The notes below the pieces were generated by a model. That model ran no database searches. It had not been told where the DNA came from and worked only from the letters and a program-made list of their open reading frames with translations. From Desertivirga brevis (GTDB taxonomy: Bacteria; Bacteroidota; Bacteroidia; Sphingobacteriales; Sphingobacteriaceae), in assembly GCF_017355835.1 (NCBI RefSeq), contig NZ_JAFEWF010000016.1:42531-106530 (forward strand): 64,000 bases of DNA, written 5' to 3'. Each line of letters begins with the position of its first letter. Position 1 is the first letter of the stretch. Of the stretch, positions 55,224 through 63,875 are shown in pieces. A program made the position numbers and the translations under genes.

Positions 55224-55925
55224 CTATCTGTGCATATGCTGCAGATAAAGCTTTTCAAGGTTTTCAAAGCTAACATCAGAGGTGGAAAAACTTTCCAGCA
55301 GTTGCCCCTGCTTCATAATCCCTATATGCGTTCCGGTTTCTTTCGAGCGGAACAGATCGTGGGTCGCCATCAGGGTAGCAACACCTAGCGATTTCATTTT
55401 CAGCAGTAACTCTGAGAACTCATTACTGGCTTTAGGATCTAATCCAGACGTTGGCTCATCCAGCAAAAGCACTTTTGCTTGTTTGGCAATGGCCAGGGCA
55501 ATTCCTACTTTTTGTCGCATGCCCTTTGAGTAGATAGATACTCTTTTATCAATGAAGTCCGCCTGCAAACCTGCTTCCAGCAGAAAGCCCTGCAATTGAT
55601 CTTTTTTTAACTGAAGCCCTGATAAACCGCAGAAGAAATCCAGGTTCTCATATCCAGAAAGAGCGGGATAAAGCATAAGGTTCTCTGGAATATAGGTCAG
55701 ATACTTTTTCGTCTCAACTGGCTCAATGGCAACATTTGTGTTATTTATCAGGGCTCTTCCAGAGCTTGGCTGGATGAAGTTGAGAAAGAGATTGATTGTT
55801 GTTGATTTTCCTGCACCGTTTGCACCAAGAAGACAGAAGATATCACCGGGCTTTACTTCCAGGCAAAGGTCCTTCAAGGCCTGATGACCATTATAGTTTT
55901 TAGAAAGATTTATAGCTTGTAGCAT
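55224..55925 (-). CDS. ABC transporter ATPase (ABC-2 class)
   Basis: This 233-residue nucleotide-binding subunit has Walker A GANGAGKS, a Q-loop region, signature 'YSKGMRQKV', Walker B 'VLLLDEPTSGLD' and H-loop 'MATHD'. The 'YSKGM' signature is common in ABC-2 exporters. ATG 55925 (MLQAINLSKNY) is the usual position for the family; ATG 55946 is possible. It lies in the TonB receptor operon, yet its only nearby permease partners are the two DUF3526-like genes of the peptide operon, which links the two units functionally. Confidence 0.92.
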   Translation of the reverse strand: MLQAINLSKNYNGHQALKDLCLEVKPGDIFCLLGANGAGKSTTINLFLNFIQPSSGRALINNTNVAIEPVETKKYLTYIPENLMLYPALSGYENLDFFCGLSGLQLKKDQLQGFLLEAGLQADFIDKRVSIYSKGMRQKVGIALAIAKQAKVLLLDEPTSGLDPKASNEFSELLLKMKSLGVATLMATHDLFRSKETGTHIGIMKQGQLLESFSTSDVSFENLEKLYLQHMHR

Positions 55926-55998
55926 TTTGGGAGATTTATTGATCATTGGGAATGAGGGTAAATAAGCTGCCGGCATCAACCCGGCAGCGCTCAACCAA

Positions 55999-57183
55999 CT
56001 ATTGGATTTTAGCAAATCCGTTGCAAGCTCCGGAAGCTAATCCAAACTCCTTTTTTATAGATCCTTCTTTAATGGAGTAAGAATAAATAGCATTCTCAGC
56101 AGAAGCTGCAACATTGAAGTAAATCTTCTCGTTGTCCCACTTGGTCATGAAAGACTTGTTTCCTTTTACTAGCGGAAGGTTTTCTGATAGAGCTCCTGAT
56201 ACCATTTTGTTAGCAAGATCAATTCTGATATACTGTCCAGCGAAAGCGTTGCCACTATCAAATGGATAAGCTGCAGTTGAGGTGTATTTGATGGTAAATG
56301 TTTGACCGCTATCGAAGTGGAACAAGCCAAGGCAAGGCCCTCCGGTTGCATTACTTAAGTTGAAAAAGTAATCAGGATCAAAGCTGGTTTCTCCATTTTT
56401 AATTCTTAAAACACCCGAAGGTTTTCCATTAGCGGCATATCCCATTACGTACACATCTCCATTAGCTGTTTTAGCAAATACGTTAGGCTGGAAAGACGAT
56501 TCGGAACCGCCATTCCAAGCCTGGTTGCTTCTTTCGTCGGAGATAAGCTTAACGAAAGCTCCGCTACTGCGATCAAAGACAGCTACAAAGACTTTGTTTT
56601 CCAGGTTTTGGAAGCTTGCATTCTGGTAGTTTACCCCAATAAAAAGATAATTTCCTTGTTGCATAATTCCCATTAGATAAATTTCTGTTGCACCTGTTTT
56701 AAAAAGACCACTAATATCAATGTCTCTCGTTACCGCCATGGTTGAGGGATTAAAGCGCACAAGCTTTGGTGTACTGCCAAAACTTGCTACGGTAGCATAA
56801 GCTTCAGTTTCCGACACAAAGGAAACTGCCCCGATGGTTCTTAATCCCGGGATAGCGAAAGAGCCCGTTTCCTGCAAATTTCCGCTAGCATCAAATTGAT
56901 ATTTCTTTAAAGTAGCGGGTGCGCCGAAGTTGTTCTGATAGATGCTTTTTCCGTATTTAAAAATGAAAGCCGAGCTTGCAGACTCAATAGCTGTGCTTGT
57001 TCCTATACTTCCGGTTGGAAAGTCTTTTGTTCCAAGCAAATACGACGTTTGGTTGGGAGATACGCCTCCTGTGACACTGATTATGTAATTAGCATCAGTG
57101 GTTTCCTCTGTTTTGTCTTTTTTACAAGCGGTGGCGCCAAGAAGGAGAGTAAAAAATAGAGTGTAAATGTAGTTTGTCTTCAT
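55999..57183 (-). CDS. DUF4374 lipoprotein
   Basis: This 394-residue lipoprotein has lipobox LGATAC (Cys near residue 20) and then a beta-propeller-like DUF4374 domain with repeated 'VRFNPSTMAVTRDIDISGL' and 'YIRIDLANKMVSGAL' style segments. DUF4374 proteins are often encoded with TonB receptors for siderophores or metal complexes. It lies 15 bases behind the TonB receptor gene and in the same transcript. Its ligand is not known. Confidence 0.87.
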   Translation of the reverse strand: MKTNYIYTLFFTLLLGATACKKDKTEETTDANYIISVTGGVSPNQTSYLLGTKDFPTGSIGTSTAIESASSAFIFKYGKSIYQNNFGAPATLKKYQFDASGNLQETGSFAIPGLRTIGAVSFVSETEAYATVASFGSTPKLVRFNPSTMAVTRDIDISGLFKTGATEIYLMGIMQQGNYLFIGVNYQNASFQNLENKVFVAVFDRSSGAFVKLISDERSNQAWNGGSESSFQPNVFAKTANGDVYVMGYAANGKPSGVLRIKNGETSFDPDYFFNLSNATGGPCLGLFHFDSGQTFTIKYTSTAAYPFDSGNAFAGQYIRIDLANKMVSGALSENLPLVKGNKSFMTKWDNEKIYFNVAASAENAIYSYSIKEGSIKKEFGLASGACNGFAKIQ

Positions 57184-57198
57184 GTTTATTGTTTAAAG

Positions 57199-59322
57199 CT
57201 ATTTGTGAATATAGAATCTTGTTTTAATGCTTAAGGATCTTCCGGGCAGCTGTACGTTAAAGTTGTCGTAGGTTTTGATGTTGCTGAGGTTGAAGCTTTC
57301 TAAGGAGAGACTTAAGCCGGAACGGGTAGAAATTGATATGCCCGCATTTTGAATAAATTGTGTAGGTATTCGGTTTTTTAAACTCTTTGCGCCGTCAACC
57401 TCCCAGTATAAAAAATACTCGTGAGTGTAGCCCGTATTAAGCCAGAAATTGGAGGTGGTACCTTTAAAAAGGAGATTTTCTTTTCTCAATCGAAGACTTC
57501 CATTTGCAAGCAGAAACGGAATGTTAGGTACGCGGGCGTTATAGTAACGATCTGTATTCGGCTCCCCGTCAATAATGCCTTTGTTCCTGATATCCTGATA
57601 ACTGGCATTAAAGGAAAGCTGCACTAGCGGAAGGATCTGATAGTCTATCCATGCTTCAATTCCTTTAATTTGAGAAGCACTTAAGTTTCTACTCATACCG
57701 CTGCCGCGACTGTCAACCTGCAGAAAAATCTGATCTTGGATGTCTCTGAAAAATCCTGATACTTCAGCTTTTATCTTTTTGCCGGAGTAGAGTACGTTCA
57801 GATTCGCATTATTGCTTTTTTCCGGTTTGAGCGCTGGATTTGCTTTTATAAGCATGAAGTCACCGAAGGCTTCCTCTACCTCAGGAAGGCGCAGTGCATG
57901 TTCAAATGAAGCCTTTAAGATTATATTTCCACCTGCGTTATAGGTAAAGGCAGCGTTGTATCCCCAATTGTGTATCGACTGCTGTTCCCTGATATGTTCA
58001 GTGTCTACCAACTGATAGCTGCTCATGCTGGAATAGAAATGCTTGATGGATGAGCTGAACTTAATACGCGAGCCAAAGCCGGAGGACTCAATACCGAGAC
58101 CCGTAATATTCTTTAGGTTTGTAGATGGTTTTCCATAAAAGTCAATTCCATTATTATAGAATTGCGAAAGAGTGTCTCGTCCGGTTCTCCTAAAACTATT
58201 AAAGGTATTAACAAAACTTAGCTTACTTCCATTAAGTATACGCCAGCCTAGCTGCACCTTATGATTGACCACATCAGCATGGGTATGTAGGTACTTTGCT
58301 TTCCCAAGTTCTCCCTCGTCGGGCTTTAGTCTCCGATCAAAAACATGCCCGTTCCAAATGTACACGTTCCTTGAAGTATCTATCAATAAGCCATTAACGC
58401 GACTATAGGAGATAAAACTCAAAAGATCTAATGACTTAAGCAGGTTAGACTTTTGATATTTTAAAGTAGAAGAATGGAGCCTTTCCTGATAGGCTACTTT
58501 CCCATAAGGTTGTGTCATCAAAAGATTATTCTGAAGCTGCTCCTCAAAACCAGTATTAAGGAAAGATAAGCTGAACTGATCAGCCCATTTTGTATTCACA
58601 AAACCTAATTCAGCACGGACAATAAAATTTTGAAATTGGTCATGAAAACGGCGTACTGTTGCAGTATCCAGATTGTAAGTAGCATTGGGAATACCGGCGT
58701 CGATCTTGTAATTGTTTTTAGCATATCCAGCCGAAGAGAGTAAACTGCTGTAAAAATTATTGTTCCAGAACTTTTTTGCTGATAGGTTAAGGCGGTGAGT
58801 CTGAAAAGATCCAAGAGCATAGGAAGCATCCAGGAAATCAGAGCGTTCTTTTCTTGTTACAATATTAATTGCACCACCAAGTGCGTCAGCGCCTAATTCT
58901 ACCGGAAGGACTCCTTTATAAATTTCCAGTCGCTCAATTTGCTCTACCGGTACGATCCCTAATCCTAAAGTCTCACCGATCTGATCTATTGGGATACCAT
59001 CCAGGAAGAAGCGCAGTTGCTTACCTGTACTTCCATTAACAAAAAACTGTGTTCTTGATCCATAGCCTCCGTCTTGCTTAATTTTGATTCCCGAACTTTG
59101 TCCAAGTATTTGAAGTGGAGTAATATTACTCGCATAGTATTGTTTGAGAGGAATTACCGCAATATTGCCAGGAGTTTCTTTTAAAATCTTTGCAGCACTA
59201 CCATTTACTAAAACCTCTTTCAGGTTTTTAGAACTATCCGACTTGCTTTTGAGGTTGTCACGTTTAACCTGAGCACCAGCACATAATGGTACCAGGAAAA
59301 ACAATCCGAAAATTGCTTTCAT
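57199..59322 (-). CDS. TonB-dependent receptor, probably for a metal complex or metallophore
   Basis: This 707-residue outer-membrane importer has a signal ending CAGAQ and a short N-terminal stretch with TonB-box-like 'NLKEVLVNG'. The plug has 'GSRTQFFVNGSTGKQLRFFLDGIPI', 'IERLEIYKGVLPVELGADALGGAINIVTRK', and the barrel ends 'LPGRSLSIKTRFYIHK'. It lacks STN and carboxypeptidase domains, so it is a plain transporter of the siderophore/metal type rather than a SusC. The partner DUF4374 lipoprotein and the His/Cys exported protein upstream point the same way. Confidence 0.92.
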   Translation of the reverse strand: MKAIFGLFFLVPLCAGAQVKRDNLKSKSDSSKNLKEVLVNGSAAKILKETPGNIAVIPLKQYYASNITPLQILGQSSGIKIKQDGGYGSRTQFFVNGSTGKQLRFFLDGIPIDQIGETLGLGIVPVEQIERLEIYKGVLPVELGADALGGAINIVTRKERSDFLDASYALGSFQTHRLNLSAKKFWNNNFYSSLLSSAGYAKNNYKIDAGIPNATYNLDTATVRRFHDQFQNFIVRAELGFVNTKWADQFSLSFLNTGFEEQLQNNLLMTQPYGKVAYQERLHSSTLKYQKSNLLKSLDLLSFISYSRVNGLLIDTSRNVYIWNGHVFDRRLKPDEGELGKAKYLHTHADVVNHKVQLGWRILNGSKLSFVNTFNSFRRTGRDTLSQFYNNGIDFYGKPSTNLKNITGLGIESSGFGSRIKFSSSIKHFYSSMSSYQLVDTEHIREQQSIHNWGYNAAFTYNAGGNIILKASFEHALRLPEVEEAFGDFMLIKANPALKPEKSNNANLNVLYSGKKIKAEVSGFFRDIQDQIFLQVDSRGSGMSRNLSASQIKGIEAWIDYQILPLVQLSFNASYQDIRNKGIIDGEPNTDRYYNARVPNIPFLLANGSLRLRKENLLFKGTTSNFWLNTGYTHEYFLYWEVDGAKSLKNRIPTQFIQNAGISISTRSGLSLSLESFNLSNIKTYDNFNVQLPGRSLSIKTRFYIHK

Positions 59323-59428
59323 GAAAAAGTACAGGGATTAGTTAGAGATTGATCAGGCTTTCAAAAGCCATTCTCCAATAATTACCAATTGACGATGTCT
59401 GGAAGACATGCATTTAAGAAATAGAAAT

Positions 59429-59770
59429 TTAACAGAAAGCAGGAGGCCCCTTATTGGTGAAGGCCTGAATAGAAGATGGGTATATCTTGCAATTGAATGT
59501 GTCGGGCACTTCAACAGGCTTTGCAAAAAGAATCGAATTGATAGTAGGTGGTAAATTATGAAGCTGTTTCCCCTTAATATGCGCGAAGTATTCGCAGGTA
59601 GCACACTTTTTTTCGGAACTTACTTTCTCTTTTACGCTTAATGAAACTTTTGTGAAGCTTCCATCGTGGTGGTGCAGCGCTTGAACTATCGGAGCAAAAA
59701 GAAAAACGAACATCACCATAAGAGCTAATGCTCTCTGGTATGTCGCAGTCCAATTTCTTTTGCTTTTCAT
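59429..59770 (-). CDS. Exported His/Cys-rich small protein upstream of TonB receptor
   Basis: The 113-residue protein has a signal or anchor helix (about 15-33, 'LALMVMFVFLFAPIVQA'), then 'LHHHDG' and 'KKCATCEYFAHIKGKQLH', a likely metal-binding His and CxxC set, and a final Cys. Small proteins of this look often precede copper- or heme-type TonB receptors (compare DUF2946); the assignment here is by pattern only. ATG 59770 is used. It is the first gene of the receptor operon, 106 bases ahead of the TonB gene. Confidence 0.7.
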   Translation of the reverse strand: MKSKRNWTATYQRALALMVMFVFLFAPIVQALHHHDGSFTKVSLSVKEKVSSEKKCATCEYFAHIKGKQLHNLPPTINSILFAKPVEVPDTFNCKIYPSSIQAFTNKGPPAFC

Positions 59771-60329
59771 AATTGCAGTAAAGTTGCATTTGAAAAATGA
59801 GAAATGCAAGAGAAATTTTAGTTTGTGTTGAATATATGCCACAAATCTCTAAACCGGGAAATTGGTTAACTTCTATTTTGTAATACTGGTTTTTTCATAG
59901 GGTCGAAATAGTCAATAAATTTTGGTGTCTTGACCGTTTCTTCCTATTCTTTAAAAGAAGCCATCAAAACGAGGGTTCAGGGAGTAGGTCCAGAAATACG
60001 ACCGTTAAAATGGACTTTTAAATTTTAACAGAATTTTATCATTAATTGAAGTCGCTGCAGTTTTCATAAAAGAAAGAGTAGGTCCAGAAAGTTATAAGTT
60101 TCTGAATACTACGAAAGCATACCCTTAAAAGGGGCTAAAACGCTGGTTCAAAAAAGAAAAACTAAGAGGGCGACTTATCAAATTTATCCGTCTGGCTCCT
60201 TCTAAAAGACAGTCCTACGGATGCTCATGCTTAGGGACAAGAAATTTTCGGGTAATTGTCCTCTTTTTCAATCGCTTCGCGCTTCAAATTTAAGTACTTG
60301 ACTTGTTGCAACTTAAAATGCTTTGGGCC
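59771..60329. other. Gap with operon promoter and dispersed repeat copy 2
   Basis: These 559 bases hold no supported gene. The left end must carry the promoter of the receptor operon and has the inverted pair TTGCATTT (59784-59791) and AAATGCAA (59802-59809). The middle (about 59970-60105) is dispersed repeat copy 2. The right part is without clear structure. Confidence 0.55.
59970..60105 (+). repeat. Dispersed intergenic repeat, copy 2 (modules C-A-B)
   Basis: Module C (GAGGGTTCAGGGAGTAGGTC then CAGAAAT) precedes module A, whose 65 bases from 60001 are nearly identical to copy 1. Module B (GGTCCAGAAAGTTATAAG) follows. No coding frame. Confidence 0.7.
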
Positions 60330-60716
60330 TTAGCTGATTTTGTCTACCTCAATTATTTCAGTAAAAGGTGTTTTTCGATTCTTTGCTGCCCATTTGCTAA
60401 GTTGATTCAAGATTGGAGTAAGTTCTAGCGCCATCGTAGTTAGCTCGTACTCCACCCTTGGTGGAACTTCTGGATAAATAGTTCGTTTGATAAGGCCGTC
60501 TTGCTCCATTGTTCGCAGTTGTAAAGACAACATACGTTCAGTTATATGAGCGAATTCTGTTTTTAGCTCACTGAAACGCATTCGTTTCTGTTCGAGCTTA
60601 TCAATAATCATCAATTTCCAACGCCCCTCAATAATGTGTATGGCATAGGTTAAATTGCAATTGATAATGTGTTTTTCATTAATGGAATAGGTGGAAGTTG
60701 CTTTTCTGCCTGGCAT
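60330..60716 (-). CDS. HxlR-family transcriptional regulator
   Basis: This 128-residue winged-helix protein has the HxlR pattern 'CNLTYAIHIIEGRWKLMIIDKLEQKRMRFSELK', 'ITERMLSLQLRTMEQDGLIKR' and 'PPRVEYELT'. The conserved Cys near residue 20 is the redox-sensing residue in family members that respond to electrophiles or oxidants. It is divergent from the SDR gene with 91 bases between them, so it probably controls that operon and itself. Confidence 0.93.
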   Translation of the reverse strand: MPGRKATSTYSINEKHIINCNLTYAIHIIEGRWKLMIIDKLEQKRMRFSELKTEFAHITERMLSLQLRTMEQDGLIKRTIYPEVPPRVEYELTTMALELTPILNQLSKWAAKNRKTPFTEIIEVDKIS

Positions 60717-60807
60717 TACTTACAAGTTTTATAGTAGCTCACAATTATTGCATGTGAAGTATAAATAACCTCAAAACGTTACCATTGCAAATATCAAAAT
60801 AAATACA

Positions 60808-61560
60808 ATGGATCTATATTTAAATGAGAAAACAGCAATAGTAAGCGGAGCAAGCCAGGGGATAGGAAGAGCTATCGTTAAAGAGCTTGCCATAGAGGGT
60901 GTCAAAGTTCTGGCAACGGCGCGTAATGAATCTTTATTGGACGAACTAAGGTCGGAAGTTCTTATTCTAGGAGGAACTGAGCCTGTTTTATTAGTACAGG
61001 ATTATATTGCTGATGATGGGCCTGAAAGGATAGCTGATGCTGCATACAAGCACTTAGGTCATGTAGATATTCTTATCAACAACGCTGGACGAAGCAGACC
61101 GGTACCCGTTACTGGGCAGGAGGACGACTGGGCAGCTGCGATGAAACTTGACTTCGAACAACACAGAAAGTTAACACATCTACTATTACCGCATTTTATC
61201 GAGCGAAAGGACGGTGTTATCCTGAACCTTACCAGCACCTATGAATTACGGCAGTTAAACGTTTCTGCAATTGCTAAAGCGGCCATAACCGTGTGGTCAA
61301 AGCAACTTGCAGGAGAATTAGGAAAGTATGGCATCAGAGTAAACTGTATACAGCCCGGTCTGATTGATACAAATAATATTCGGCCCTTTTTCTCGGATGC
61401 GCTGCGACGACAGTTTAGCGAACAATTCATTCCTTTAGGGGATTTCGGAGTCCCTCAAGATATGGCCAACATGGCTACCTTTCTTGTTTCTCCCCGCGCT
61501 AAATACATCACCGGAACGGTTGCTGTAGTTGATGGAGGATTGCGTAACTATCCCTTTTAA
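60808..61560 (+). CDS. SDR-family oxidoreductase lacking the catalytic Tyr
   Basis: This 250-residue Rossmann protein is of the classical SDR type. The NAD(P) site is 'VSGASQGIGRAIVKELA', with 'ILINNAG' present and the Ser region 'ILNLTSTYEL'. The expected YxxxK reads S-A-I-A-K: the Tyr is Ser (TCT in place of TAT, one base). The rest ('IRVNCIQPGLIDT', 'YITGTVAVVDGG') is intact. It may therefore be inactive as a dehydrogenase or use another residue, such as the nearby Tyr in STYEL. It is divergent from HxlR and 23 bases ahead of the DUF1097 gene. Confidence 0.92.
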   Translation: MDLYLNEKTAIVSGASQGIGRAIVKELAIEGVKVLATARNESLLDELRSEVLILGGTEPVLLVQDYIADDGPERIADAAYKHLGHVDILINNAGRSRPVPVTGQEDDWAAAMKLDFEQHRKLTHLLLPHFIERKDGVILNLTSTYELRQLNVSAIAKAAITVWSKQLAGELGKYGIRVNCIQPGLIDTNNIRPFFSDALRRQFSEQFIPLGDFGVPQDMANMATFLVSPRAKYITGTVAVVDGGLRNYPF

Positions 61561-61583
61561 GCTTAAAGCAACTGCAATTTAAA

Positions 61584-62054
61584 ATGAAGTCTCTTATACA
61601 AGCATTGATTCTTGGAGTTATGGCTGCATTAGCTACTTATCTTACTTTTTCTACCAAAATGCCTACCTGGGTTCTATTCCTAGCCTGGACAAGCTATTTT
61701 CTACTCGGTGGTAATATAAAGTCTTGTGTGCTAACGTTCATTCAACAAGTTCTAGGAATTTTGATTGCTATAGTGATTATTTATTGTGGAAACTCACTAG
61801 CTCAGAGCTTGGGTTCGTTATGGTTTCATTGCTCCGTAACAGTAATAATGTTTGGGGTATTTTACTTGTCAAAACTTAGAGTTCTGAATAACCTTTCTGC
61901 ATACTTTTTAGGAATGATAGTATGGTTTGGACTAGGCGTAAATCCTACGCTTGGAGAAATATTCGAGGCAAGTATTTCACTTTTAATAGGATACAGTTTT
62001 GGTTTCACAAATGAATTTCTAAATAATAAAACAGCTAAAAGGTTCTCCCAATAA
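61584..62054 (+). CDS. DUF1097 family membrane protein
   Basis: The 156-residue inner-membrane protein has about five helices. It opens 'LIQALILGVMAALATYLTF', then 'WVLFLAWTSYFLLGGNIKSC', 'LGILIAIVIIYCGNSLA', 'VTVIMFGVFYLSKL' and 'LSAYFLGMIVWFGLG', the DUF1097 layout. Function is unknown. It is probably cotranscribed with the SDR gene. Confidence 0.85.
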   Translation: MKSLIQALILGVMAALATYLTFSTKMPTWVLFLAWTSYFLLGGNIKSCVLTFIQQVLGILIAIVIIYCGNSLAQSLGSLWFHCSVTVIMFGVFYLSKLRVLNNLSAYFLGMIVWFGLGVNPTLGEIFEASISLLIGYSFGFTNEFLNNKTAKRFSQ

Positions 62055-62483
62055 GTACTACTGCAAGGCCTACTTTACGGGTGTCGGTAGATTTTTGTAT
62101 TAAACATTGCGATCTCTTAAATAGAGGAATCGGCATTAAAGGCTAGGTTCAGAAAGCCATAACTTCCTGGCCTAGCCTCTTTCTTTTTATTCTCGTAGAA
62201 AAGCAATCAAAAAGAGGGTTCAAAAAGTAGGTCCAGAAATAAGGCTGTTTTTCTTTTTTGATACCAACTTGTTTAACCCATAGAGGCTCCCTTCTTTGTC
62301 TGCTAACCAGTCCATCTTAACGAAGGTTTCCAATCATTAGCTCTGCTTACATTACTAAAACTCCCTGGAATAAACAGTTGTCAACTACAGACTAGCATGT
62401 AGCAAAATGCTCAATAGCTTCGTAAGGGTATCTAACATTCAGTAAGAGAAAAAAGTACTATTAAGAATAAACTATCATAATAT
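62055..62483. other. Gap with dispersed repeat copy 3
   Basis: These 429 bases have no supported gene. They hold repeat copy 3 (62140-62255), whose hairpin may also terminate the DUF1097 transcript. The right half must contain the promoter of the isochorismatase-family gene; no clear consensus box was seen. Confidence 0.55.
62140..62255 (+). repeat. Dispersed intergenic repeat, copy 3 (modules B-C) with terminator-like stem
   Basis: AGGCTAGG (62140-62147) and CCTAGCCT (62171-62178) bracket module B (TTCAGAAAGCCATAACTTCC), and CTTTCTTTTT follows. Module C (ATCAAAAAGAGGGTTC ... GTAGGTCCAGAAATA) closely matches the segment before 60001. Module A is absent. Confidence 0.65.
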
Positions 62484-63062
62484 ATGGAAAGGGGGATTTC
62501 AACACTTTCGAGACCAGCACTAATTTTAATTGATATTCAAAAAGCGTTTGACAATTTAAACTATTGGGGAGGACAAAGAAACAACCCCAATGCCGAAAAT
62601 AATGCTAGTAAACTTTTGATGCTCTGGAGGGACAGCAATCTTCCAATTTTTCACATCAAGCACTGTTCTTTAAATCCGACGTCATTGCTTCATGAGTCTA
62701 ACGAAGCAAATGAATTTAAAGAAATCATCAAGCCGATTGAGGGCGAAAAAATAATTAAGAAAAGTGTTAATAGTGCTTTTATTAATACCGACTTAAAGGA
62801 TCTACTGGACAGGGAGAAAATCACCCAACTTGTAATTGTAGGACTAACCACAGATCACTGTGTATCCACAACTGTTAGAATGGCGGGCAATTACGGCTAT
62901 GAAACTTTTTTAGTTTCGGATGCAACTGCAACATTTAACAAAAAAGGTTTGGATGGTCAGAACCTTTCTGCAGAATTGATACACGAGACAGCTCTGGCCA
63001 GTTTGAAGGATGAATTTGCAACTGTTATTTCCACTGATTTAATAATCCAGACCATATACTAA
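62484..63062 (+). CDS. Isochorismatase-family cysteine hydrolase
   Basis: The 192-residue hydrolase has the Asp-Lys-Cys set: 'ALILIDIQKAFDN' (Asp), 'IIKKSVNSAF' (Lys) and 'VIVGLTTDHCVSTTVRMA' (Cys, with the usual cis-peptide region before it). Family members hydrolyse small amides or isochorismate; the substrate here is unknown. The neighbours give no pathway. It is probably monocistronic or followed by the ABM gene 122 bases away. Confidence 0.92.
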   Translation: MERGISTLSRPALILIDIQKAFDNLNYWGGQRNNPNAENNASKLLMLWRDSNLPIFHIKHCSLNPTSLLHESNEANEFKEIIKPIEGEKIIKKSVNSAFINTDLKDLLDREKITQLVIVGLTTDHCVSTTVRMAGNYGYETFLVSDATATFNKKGLDGQNLSAELIHETALASLKDEFATVISTDLIIQTIY

Positions 63063-63184
63063 GGATTAATGCATTTTGAATTCAATATAATTGAAATGAA
63101 AGTCTCGCAATAACATTATTCATTTGAACACTAAGGAATGAATCAAACCAAACATCAATAATTAAATAACAAAATATATCTTTA

Positions 63185-63505
63185 ATGATGATAGCAAACA
63201 CACCACAACCTCCTTACTACGCTGTAATATTTAGCTCCATCAAAACTGAGGTAAATGATGGATATTCTGAAATGGCTGATTTAATGGTAGAATTAGCCCG
63301 TAAGCAAGAAGGGTTTATCGGGGTTGAAAGCGCAAGAAATGAACTTGGAATTACAGTTTCTTACTGGAAAGATTTGGAATCGATTAGAAAATGGAAACAG
63401 AATTCGGACCATTTGATAGCTCAAAATAAAGGGAGAGCAGATTGGTATAAACACTATAAAACTAGAATAGCCAAAGTTGAAAGGGACTATGGTTTTGATA
63501 AATAA
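63185..63505 (+). CDS. Antibiotic biosynthesis monooxygenase (ABM) domain protein
   Basis: The 106-residue dimeric alpha/beta-barrel protein has the motifs 'YYAVIFSSIKTEV', 'KQEGFIGVESARNELGITVSYWKDLESIRKWKQNSDHL' and 'WYKHYKTRIAKVE', a very typical YqjZ/ABM-like small protein. It may act on quinones or reactive small molecules. An in-frame ATG one codon later is equally good. Confidence 0.9.
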   Translation: MMIANTPQPPYYAVIFSSIKTEVNDGYSEMADLMVELARKQEGFIGVESARNELGITVSYWKDLESIRKWKQNSDHLIAQNKGRADWYKHYKTRIAKVERDYGFDK

Positions 63506-63530
63506 AATTAGCAACTTCTATAGGTAATCT

Positions 63531-63875
63531 TTGTTACACCCTAGACGTGGATATGTCTTAATAAACGATGAATATTTTCAGGTTTTCAACAAGTTAAACG
63601 ACACAAATTCCAAGCCTTTGAATAAGATTAAGCTTCTCCTACTGGCTCTTGTTGTGGTAGCGCTAAACCTAAACGCTCAGACCAATGATAAAAAAACTTT
63701 TACAAATGACGCTCTCAGTTTGGAGGCCCGGGTATTTGGATTAAGCCAAATATGGCATTTTGTAAAGACGGACTTTGCCTATTACGATAAGCTACCCTTC
63801 AACTGGGATAGCACATATACAAAGAAGTTAACAGAAGTGCACAGTTCAAATGATCGTTTTCAGTACTACCAGAGT
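63531..63875 (+). pseudogene. Truncated S41-family peptidase, 5' fragment
   Basis: The frame begins with a signal-like segment (KIKLLLLALVVVALNLNAQ) and then 'SLEARVFGLSQIWHFVKTDFAYYDKLPFNWDSTYTKKL', the N-terminal pattern of Bacteroidota S41 (C-terminal-processing-type) peptidases. Similarity stops at 'RFQYYQS', and the frame then reads unrelated residues to a stop at 63935. The catalytic domain is missing. The break coincides with the apparent end of an IS element, so the gene seems disrupted by insertion. Confidence 0.7.

Noticed and set aside
59574..59789. 71-codon minus-strand frame overlapping the His/Cys exported protein
   Set aside because: Different frame from the signal-peptide protein, with basic, low-information composition. 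Treated as a shadow.
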